Shown here: positions 52,475 through 61,600 of the stretch, piece by piece
Layout of the letters: each line of letters starts with the position of its first letter
How positions within the stretch are numbered: the first letter of the stretch is position 1
Assembly (NCBI RefSeq): GCF_025352425.1
Contig: NZ_JANXTI010000031.1
Span: forward strand, 62,001-126,000
Direction of reading: 5' to 3'
DNA from: Flavobacterium sp.
GTDB taxonomy: Bacteria > Bacteroidota > Bacteroidia > Flavobacteriales > Flavobacteriaceae
Length of the DNA: 64,000 nucleotides
Program-made: the position numbers and the translations under genes
The notes under the pieces: generated by a model
The model's input: only the letters and a program-made list of their open reading frames with translations
Databases searched by the model: none
What the model was told of the DNA's origin: nothing

Positions 52475-52786
52475 TTAAACTTGTCATTCTTCCATCACTA
52501 GAAACACCATTTTAGCAACTGTATAAAATGGGCTATATAGCAACTTATTTTTGTTAGGAGAAACACATACAGAATTCAGATTTATGGTGTCAAATTAAGT
52601 TTTAAAACAGACTAAAAGCCTTGTTTTCACACGTTGAATCTACTTTGTTACATTCGGCTCTTCAGTTTGTTACATAGCACTCCTTAGTGTCACATGCTTC
52701 TATTCCTTACATAGCATACCTCACTTGTAATTATCTGCATAACTTTATTATTGACAACGCTATGAGAATCATTAGATATAGCACAA
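52475..52786. other. Intergenic stretch with spaced TTACAT motifs, no gene seen
   Basis: About 310 bp between two convergent operons. No open frame worth calling was found. Four related motifs occur at 52647 (GTTACAT), 52669 (GTTACAT), 52689 (GTCACAT) and 52706 (CTTACAT), at intervals of 22, 20 and 17 bp. The second and fourth copies also share TAGCA after the motif. Meaning unknown. Confidence 0.4.
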
Positions 52787-52819
52787 AAAAATCCCGTCAA
52801 ACTTATTGACGGGATTTTT
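52787..52819 (-). terminator. Terminator of the T9SS adhesin operon
   Basis: AAAAATCCCGTCAA and TTGACGGGATTTTT form a perfect 14-bp stem with a 5-nt loop, 22 bp after the stop of the PorE-like gene (minus strand). Confidence 0.93.
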
Positions 52820-52840
52820 AGCATTATTTTATTCTGATAC

Positions 52841-54709
52841 TTACTTTACAATCAGGAACTCTGACCGTCTGTTTAAAGAATATTGCGCTTCTGTACATGG
52901 TTTACAAACTTCTTTAGGTTCTGATTCTCCCATTCCTTTTCCGGAAATTCTGCTGGCATCGATTCCTTTAGAAATTATGTATTGAACAGTTGATTTTGCT
53001 CTTCTGTCAGATAAAGTCATGTTATAGTCATCGCTTCCTCTACTATCTGTATGCGATTTTGCCATGATAACCATTTTGTCATTATTTTTCATCACCTGAA
53101 CCAATTTATCTAATTCAAAAGCACCTTCCTGAGTGATATTGCTTTTGTCAAACTCAAAGTAAATAGGTTTTAAGATAATTTCTGTTTCGGTCACAATAAC
53201 ATCTATTGGTTGTAATGGTGCATCGACATTGGCTTTTGGCCCTTTACTTTTGGCCACAGCGAAAGTATTGCCTTCATAACCATCTTTTGAAGCCTGAACT
53301 ACATAAGCTCTGTCGCATTCAACTCGGTAGCCTACCTCGCCTTTAGCATTTGACATTTCCGTAGCGATAATGTTTTTCTTATCGTCAAGTATAGATACGC
53401 TTGCATTTGGCAAAATTTCGCCTGTTTTAGCGTTTGTAACGACAATTAATACATCAACAGCACAAAGTGGATTAACGATAAAGATATCATCGTTTCCGTT
53501 TCTGTTACTGGATAAGAAACCAATTTTTTTACTTTCGTTAAATGTGAAAGCAAAATCATCTTTTTCAGTATTTACCGGTTTGCCAAGATTAGTTGCTTCT
53601 GAATTATTTGACAAATCAACTTGATATATGTCTAATCCGCCTAAACCTTGTTTTCCGGCTGAAGCAAAATATAATGTTTTGTTATCATCAGCAATAAATG
53701 GGAAGTTTTCGTTTCCTTCAGTATTTACTTTGTTCCCTAGGTTTTGAGGTTCTCCATAGGATCCGTCGGTATTAACAGCTACTTTCCAAATGTCGTTTCC
53801 GCCAAGGCTTCCAGGTCTGTTAGAAGAAAAGTACAATGTTTTGCCGTCTCTGCTTAAACTTGGATTTCCTGTAGAATAAGCTTTGTCATTAAATGGTAAG
53901 GCAGAAATGCTTCCCCATGAGTCTCCATTTTTAGTGGCGCTGAAAAGATACACTTGACTAAATTTGGCATTTGCTTTTTTATCCTTTGGTGTAGCCTCAT
54001 GCTCTTTGTAGCTTTCACTCGAAAAATAAGCTGTTTTCCCATCAGAACTTATAGTTATTGGCCCATCATGCCATTTCGAATTTAACTCGGTTACAGTTGA
54101 AGCATTGGTAATTGTTCCATCTTCATTGTAATCTGCTTTATAAATATCTAAGAATGGTTCATCTGTCCAGCCGTAGTTTTTACGTGCACCATTTCTGGCA
54201 CTGGCAAAATACAAACTGTTGTCATACAACACTGCTGCGAAATCAGATTTGTCGCTACTGATGTCAGAAGATTTAACATCAAATAATTTTGTTTTATCCA
54301 ATAATCTAGGAATGTAATTTGGATTTTCATTAAATGCTTTTGCTCTCAAATCATTTGGAACTGCCGTAGCAAATTTTCTCATTTGTTTGTTAGCATCTTC
54401 ATATTTTCCTTCTGCTTTCAACATTTGAGCATAACGGTAGTATGTTTCTGCATCTTGTTGGGTCTCGGTAGCTTTTGCATACCATTTAACCGCTTCAGCC
54501 GAATTGAACATGTTATAATTGGCATCTGCTAGCTGCTTGTAAACATAAGGATCGGCTTTCCCGTTTTCCACCAGTTTCTGATATTCTTTGGCAGCGTCGA
54601 TATATTCAAATCGGGCGAATAATTTATCTGCTAATTTGGTGTTTTTATTTTGCGCCGAAACCGTAAAACTGATGGCTACAAAACTTAATACTATATATAA
54701 ATTTTTCAT
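52841..54709 (-). CDS. PorE-like OmpA-family protein of a T9SS cargo operon
   Basis: A 622-residue exported protein (signal peptide ending VSAQ). Domain order: TPR-type repeats (about 25-125), a PD40-type beta propeller (about 150-410, with GKTLYFSSNRPGSLGGNDIWKV), a carboxypeptidase regulatory-like domain (about 415-500) and an OmpA peptidoglycan-binding domain (about 515-622, YFEFDKSNITQEG, ...SLNRRSEFLIV). This is the known PorE layout, but with signal peptidase I cleavage instead of a lipobox. PorE links T9SS parts to murein, so a similar role is inferred. It is 20 bp after the PorP-like gene. Confidence 0.9.
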   Translation of the reverse strand: MKNLYIVLSFVAISFTVSAQNKNTKLADKLFARFEYIDAAKEYQKLVENGKADPYVYKQLADANYNMFNSAEAVKWYAKATETQQDAETYYRYAQMLKAEGKYEDANKQMRKFATAVPNDLRAKAFNENPNYIPRLLDKTKLFDVKSSDISSDKSDFAAVLYDNSLYFASARNGARKNYGWTDEPFLDIYKADYNEDGTITNASTVTELNSKWHDGPITISSDGKTAYFSSESYKEHEATPKDKKANAKFSQVYLFSATKNGDSWGSISALPFNDKAYSTGNPSLSRDGKTLYFSSNRPGSLGGNDIWKVAVNTDGSYGEPQNLGNKVNTEGNENFPFIADDNKTLYFASAGKQGLGGLDIYQVDLSNNSEATNLGKPVNTEKDDFAFTFNESKKIGFLSSNRNGNDDIFIVNPLCAVDVLIVVTNAKTGEILPNASVSILDDKKNIIATEMSNAKGEVGYRVECDRAYVVQASKDGYEGNTFAVAKSKGPKANVDAPLQPIDVIVTETEIILKPIYFEFDKSNITQEGAFELDKLVQVMKNNDKMVIMAKSHTDSRGSDDYNMTLSDRRAKSTVQYIISKGIDASRISGKGMGESEPKEVCKPCTEAQYSLNRRSEFLIVK

Positions 54710-54729
54710 TTTTAGAATTACTTTATAGG

Positions 54730-55647
54730 TTAGAAATATCTTGGTGAACGTGATACTTTTTTCGGGAAGTTTAAATCAAATAACAGCATTACTTCATGTG
54801 AAGCTGGTGTTACAACATTTAAATCTGAAATAATGTGATCATACGCATATCCGATTCTCAGGCTTGGCGTTATGGCAAAATTTACCATTGCTCCAAATGA
54901 GTCTTCCAATCTATAAGTTGCTCCTAATTCTAGCTTGTCAAAAAACATAAAGTTAGTGGAAACATCAAAAGATGTAGGTGCATTTAAGGACGATTTAATC
55001 ATCGCAAACGGTTTGAACTTTAAGTTAGGATTGATATCAAACACATAACCTCCGGTTAGGAAATAATGAATTACATCGGTTCCGTATTGCCTCCCGTCGA
55101 AATCTAAATATTTAGATTTTAACATATTTGGCACCGAAAAGGCGATATAATATTTATCTGTATAATAGAAAAGTCCGGAACCAATATTTAAAAAAGTATT
55201 ATTTGGGTTTCCAGATCCAAAAACACCATCATTAGGATTAGGTAACGTTGGATAAATAGTGTTGAAATCAATTTTGTGCATAGTAGCTCCGGCTTTTAAT
55301 CCAAATGCCAATCTACGTTCGCCACCTAAATTCAGAGTATAAGAGAAATCTGCGTAAAAATTATTCTCTTCTACCGGCCCGATTTTATCTGAGATAACAG
55401 AAAGTCCCAAACCAACATTTCTACCAACAGGAGCATGTATAAAAAACGTACCAGTAGTAGGTGCATCTTCAATTTCAACCCATTGTTTTCTGTAGAGCAA
55501 TCCTCCGGATACACTCTCTTTTGAACCAGCATAAGCTGGATTCATCACACTCATATTGTACATATACTGTGTGTAATGCGGATCTTGCTGTGCTCTTAAC
55601 TCTGTAATCGCTAAAGCCAATATCGCAATGAAATATACTTTCTTCAT
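54730..55647 (-). CDS. PorP/SprF family T9SS membrane protein
   Basis: Outer-membrane barrel of 305 residues with a signal peptide ending LRAQ. Hallmarks are QQDPHYTQYMYNMSVMNPAYAG at the N-terminus and GYAYDHIISDLN near the end. SprF-like proteins are usually encoded after type-B T9SS cargo proteins and are thought to help their secretion or attachment. It follows the 2611-residue cargo gene by 39 bp. Confidence 0.95.
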   Translation of the reverse strand: MKKVYFIAILALAITELRAQQDPHYTQYMYNMSVMNPAYAGSKESVSGGLLYRKQWVEIEDAPTTGTFFIHAPVGRNVGLGLSVISDKIGPVEENNFYADFSYTLNLGGERRLAFGLKAGATMHKIDFNTIYPTLPNPNDGVFGSGNPNNTFLNIGSGLFYYTDKYYIAFSVPNMLKSKYLDFDGRQYGTDVIHYFLTGGYVFDINPNLKFKPFAMIKSSLNAPTSFDVSTNFMFFDKLELGATYRLEDSFGAMVNFAITPSLRIGYAYDHIISDLNVVTPASHEVMLLFDLNFPKKVSRSPRYF

Positions 55648-55686
55648 TTTGTTTTGTTTTATTTTGAATGTAAATTATATATTATG

Positions 55687-58600
55687 TTATTGTGCTCTAT
55701 TGATGTAAATCCATCCTGTTTTTGTATCACCATTATTTCTATCAATGATGAAATAATAAGTTCCATCAGGAAGTTCTTCACCTCCATCTGATTTTCCGCC
55801 CCATTCATTAACATAATTATTGCGTGAATAAACTTTCATTCCTAAACGGTTAAATATAGTTAATTTTTTAACATCAAAACCTGTTAAGTCAAAAGTGTCA
55901 TTCAAACCATCGTTATTAACTGAAATACCTTTTTGTATAATACAGAACACTGAATCTACATTGAAAGGAATTGACTGGGTAGAACAGCCATCCACAGTTA
56001 TCGTTACAGTATATTTTCCAACGACTGTTACTGTTAAACTTTGTGCATTTCCAACGATAGCCCCATTAGCATTTTGCCAAACATAACTTGCTGTTTCAGG
56101 AACAAATGAACCATTAACCGGCGTAGCAGTTAATATATAATTCACACTTTGACATCCACCCGTAAGTTCAATAGTAACCGGAGCTATTATCATTATTTGT
56201 GTGCTGTTAGTTCCAGCCACCTGACACGTTGCGGTATTGGCGGCAATTGCATAGGTAATTGTATAAGCTCCCGGCGTGCTGTTTGGAATATTTATTTCTC
56301 CAGTTGTGCCATTAATTGCCAATCCTGTAGTTGAACTAAATGTTCCACCTGTTGTAAACCCTGTAGCTAATGTAGGTAATTGCAAAGCAACACTATCTGA
56401 AGAACAGAAAGGGGTGTCATAGCTAAACCCTGTTACCGGCGTAATTACAGGATTGATAACAATATCGAATGTATTAGTACCACCAACTAAGCAGGTAGCA
56501 GCATTTGCATTTGATGTGTATGTTATTGTATAACTTCCAGCAGTACTTGTTGCCAAATCTATCACACCAGTTGAACCGTTAATTGACAATCCAGTTGTGG
56601 AGCTAAACGTTCCGCCAGTTGTAAAGCCGGCGGCTAAAGTTGGTGATAAAGTAGCCTGGGCATTTTGACAAATAGGAGTTGTATAACTAAATCCAAGGAC
56701 AGGGTTTATAACAGGATTAATTACTATTGTAGCATCACTAAAACCTGCAGAAACACATGTTGTCGTATTGAAAGCAACGCTATATCTGATAGTATGTAAT
56801 CCAGGTGTTGAATTAGCTAAATCTATCTCACCAGTAGAGGTACTAACAAATACTAATCCGGTAGTTGTAACTTCAGAATATGTTCCTCCAGTTGTAAACC
56901 CAGAAGCAGAAGTATTTGGCAATGGATTAGGCGTTGCATTCTGGCAAACGGGAGTTACATAAGTAAATGTGGTTACAGATGGAGTAGGATTCACAACATC
57001 TATAAATACATTTACAGGTGCGGAAAAACAACCAGTTGATGTGTCTTTAACCACTAAAACATGATTTCCAGGCGCTAAATTACTAAATATTATTCCAGAT
57101 GTTGTTCCGGTTAGGAAAGGGCCATTGTCAATGCTATATTGATAATTAGAAACTGTATAAGAATAACTTCCTACATTGGTATAATCTTCCGGGTCTAAAG
57201 CTGTCCAATCAGCAGCATTCCAAGTTGTATTAGGAATTGTTGAAGTGTTTAATCTTCTATAGGTATAACCGGGCTGACCACTTGGAGTAAATGTCGAACC
57301 ATCGGTAACACCCCATACATCAACTTCAACATCAGCTGATGTTGTCAACCTAATATTATCATTATTATTTACTCCACCACATCCTGCAAAAGTTTGATTC
57401 GGAACAACACCAACGATATTTGAATCATTACTTACTTTAATTACATTGGTAGCATTATTAGCAATCGTTCCTGTTAAATTTAGGTTACAAGATAAATTTT
57501 CTGTGGTTGGAGGTGAACCCCATGTGTAGAATTTCAATTTGTAATTAGCTAAATTTACCGGTGCACCAGTTGCATTATATATTTCAACATAAGTTAAAGA
57601 ACCAGCATTCGCATCGGTAACTTCAGAAATGAACAAATCAGAAACTGGTGAACCACCAACAGAAGCTGGTGAAGTGACACTAATTGATCCTGTTGGCGTT
57701 GTACAAGTAGACTGCGTAACAGTATACGTTGGTGCCGGAACAGTATTTATTGTCACGTTAAATGATTTTTCTGTGATACAACCATTTGTTCCAACAGCGT
57801 ATATGTATACAGGTTGAGAACCGGTTAGTGGAATACTTATATCCAAAGGAGTTCCAACTCCACCAGCAGCAGCATAATAATCACCAACCGCTAATGCAGG
57901 TAAAGTAAATGTATCACAAGCAGTTACTGAAGGCTGTAAAACTATAGGGGAAGCCAATATTTCAACCTGAGTTTGAGTAGTATAAGCTACGCAACCACCC
58001 GTTGCCGGAATAGTATAAGTTACTGTGTAAACTCCAGCGGTACTGGCAACAGGTATAATTTCCCCTGTATTTTGATTCAGCAATAAACCAGCAGGTGTTG
58101 AAGAATATGTTCCTCCGGGAGTACCCGTTCTTACAACACTTTGAGATGAAGTTATACTATTACAATATGTAGCTGCAGGATATGAAATAGTTGCACTTGC
58201 AGGCGCAGTTATAATAACAGTTCTTGTAGTTGTAATAAATGGTATTGTAGTACAAGGTCCACCAATAGTCGTTGCCGATGTACTAGTAACTACGTAAGGA
58301 CCTGGAGTACTTGCCAATAAATCAATTGTTCCGGTAGCAGAATCAATAACTAATCCCGGAGTAGATGTATATACCCCTGCAGAAGCGCCAGGTGCTAGGA
58401 CCGGAGTAGGATTAGCTGCATTTTGACAATAATAGGTAGAAGGATAATTAAATGTATTTATAGGGAAACAAGCTGTTGTCCCTCCTCCTGAATTGGTTTG
58501 AGTAAATGTTACGGTTCCCGCTTGATTTGAAAAGTTTGTTATCATAATAACATAAACCTCACATAACTGAGCATTAGGGATACACATAATTTCAGTCGGT

Positions 58601-61600
58601 GCTGCAGAATAACTACAAGCATGAAGAGTTCCATTACAACCTTGGGCAGGTGTTAAAGGCGGTTGTTGACCCGCAAGCGGATTCGCAGGAACTCCTGAAC
58701 AAGCAGTACTTAAGTCTGTAAATGGTCCCCAAGCAACATAATCAACGTCTCGTGGAACCCCACCAGTATCAACTTGCGATATTAAATAACTCAATGGGCC
58801 TGCTTGATTTACCTGTAAAAAGAAGAATGCAGGATTAGGGGAAGTGAATAAGCATCCTATTTGACCCAAACTAGGGACATTGGTTGAATTTGCGTATGTA
58901 ACGGTCTGACCAGTACAAAATGCCGGTGCTTCTGTACAAGGTAATGTTCCTATACACAAATCAAAGTTTGTAAATACAGGAACTGTGCTTGTTGAAAAAA
59001 CTCTGATATAGTAAGTTGTTCCGGGAACTAAGTTTGCTCCTGAATTACAGCCAACTTGCGTTAAGCCACCACAACTACCTTGGTAAATAGCATAACTCAA
59101 AGCTGTAGCAGGAATAACGTTATTAAACGAAATTATATGAGTAACAGAAGTAGCGGTAAATGTAAACCATACGTCATCATTAGCAGCACCCGCGCCTCCA
59201 CAAGTTGTAGTCGGAAGTGATGCTGTTGCTCCTGATAAGGTACCATGAGTTGTTTGAACGCAGTTTAAATTTTGATTAACTATAGCAAATATTGCATTCG
59301 CACACTCATCATTAACAGGCAATGCTGCAAAATTAAAGGCTGACCATTCACTCGTATCTGTTGGAGAGCAAATTGCTCTAACATAAAACACGTATGCTGT
59401 TCCTGCTGATAAACCATTTGCAGTGTATGGACTTGTTGCCGGAATACCGTTTCCTGTTGGAACTGGTGAACCTGCCGGCAATACAAGTATTTCCCAAGCT
59501 GTTGCTGTTGAACCATCAGGATTCGGTAACTGAGTCCAGTTCAATACAGCAGATGTTTGAGTTATGTTAGTTGCTGAAAGTAAGGTTGGTCTTGCACAGG
59601 TTGGAGCGGGAGAACAAGTTACATTTGCAACCCATCCAGGATTGTTTACTGAGCCATCGCTTCTGAAAACAAAAGTTAAACAGCCCTCAGGAGAGGTAGA
59701 AGTAAATGGACCAGGAATAGTTGTACCCCAATATGACCCTGGAATACCACCAGGCACGTTTGCTGGAGGATTTGCAGTTGCGATTTGAGTCGAAGGATTA
59801 ACTGTATTTCCGTCATAAACATACAGACCATCCCAGTTTGCTTCCGTATTAAAAGCGGTAAAGGTTACTGTTACTATTTCACCGGGAGTTGTTGGACAAA
59901 TAATTGTGGTAACATTCGAATTGTTATTGTAATTTGCTGTAGGTCCTCCTTCATCGGTAAAAGTACCACCGCAAACAGGTGGAGCTACCAGCGTAGTGAC
60001 TGTTCTTGGTCCGCCCCAAGTACTACTGTCTGTTGTACTACAAACTGCTCTGATATATATATCATAACATGTTGCAGGGGTTAACCCTGTAAGGGTGAAA
60101 GGATTTGTTGAGACATTCACAAAACCTGTTGAAGCAGCAGTTGGAGCTGGTGAACCACAAGGTAAAGCTAAAACTTGCCAAGCTGATGCGACAGTGGTAT
60201 CAGGATTAACAGGTTGTGTCCAGTTCAATATAACAGAATTATGAGTAAGCGTATTAGATGTAATTGCCGCGGGAGTTCTACAAGTGGGCGGCGGAGCGCA
60301 CGTTACATTTGAAACCCATCCAGGATTATTAATTGAGGCATCACTTCTAAATCTGAAAGTTAAGCAGCCATCCGCACTTGTTGAAGTGAAAGGGCCAGGA
60401 ATTGTTGTTCCCCAATATGATCCTGCCAATGCTCCGGGTACATTTCCAGCTGGATTTGTACTTGCAATTTGTGGTGCTGTAATTGAGTTTCCATCAAAAA
60501 CATATAAGCCATCATAAGTTGCTTCCGTATTAAACGATGTGAAAGTTACCGTTACAACATCACCTGTATTTATAGGACAAATAGTTACAGTTGAATCTGA
60601 AGTATTCGGATAATTTGCAGCCGCACCACCAGCATCAACAAAATTGCCGCCACAAACAGGCGGTGCAACTTGAGTTGTTACGGTTGTTGGTCCTCCCCAA
60701 GTACTACTATCAGTTGGACTACAAACCGCTCTTATATATATATTATAACATGTTGCAGAACTTAAACCGGTAAGGGTAAATGGATTAGTAGAGGCACTTA
60801 CAAAACCTGTCGACGCAGCAGTTGGCGCAGGGGAAGCACATGGTAAGGCTAAAACTTCCCAGGCTGATGCAACAGTTGTATCAGGATTTGCAGGTTGTGT
60901 CCAGTTTAATATGACTGAACTCGAAGTAACAGTATTATTAGTTATTGCCGTTGGAGCTATACAAGTCGGTGGCGGACCACAGGTTACATTGGAAACCCAT
61001 CCAGGATTGTTCACTGAGGCATCACTTCTAAATCTAAAAGTCAGACAACCGTCAGGACTTGTAGAGGTAAAAGGGCCAGGAATTGTTGTTCCCCAATAAG
61101 AACCAGCTAGACCGCCTGGTACATTTCCGGCCGGATTTGCACTTGCGATTTGCGGAGCTGAGATTGAATTACCATTAAATACATATAAGCCATCCCAGGT
61201 TGCTTCAGTATTAAATGAAGTAAAAGTCACTGTTACGATATCTCCAGTATTTACGGGACATATAGTCACCGTTGAATCTGAATTGTTCGCATAATTGGTT
61301 GTTGGACCAGCAGCATCCACAAAATTTCCACCACAAACAGGCGGCGCAATTTGAGTTGTTATTGTTGCAGGACCAGTCCAAGTACTATAGTCTATTACAC
61401 TACAAGATGCTCTTACATATATATCATAACACGTTGTAGGCGATAATCCAGTAAGAGTAAAAGGATTGTTAGAAGTTGTCACAAACCCTGTTGAAGAACC
61501 AGTTGGAGCAGGCGAACCACAAGGTAGAGCTAAAACATGCCAAGAAGTTGCAACAGTTGTATCAGGATTTGCAGGTTGTATCCAGTTTAACACAACTGAA

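Noticed and set aside
52640-52715. Possible CRISPR-like array
   Set aside because: The repeated part is only about 7 bp, spacing is 17-22 bp and irregular, and no cas gene is near.
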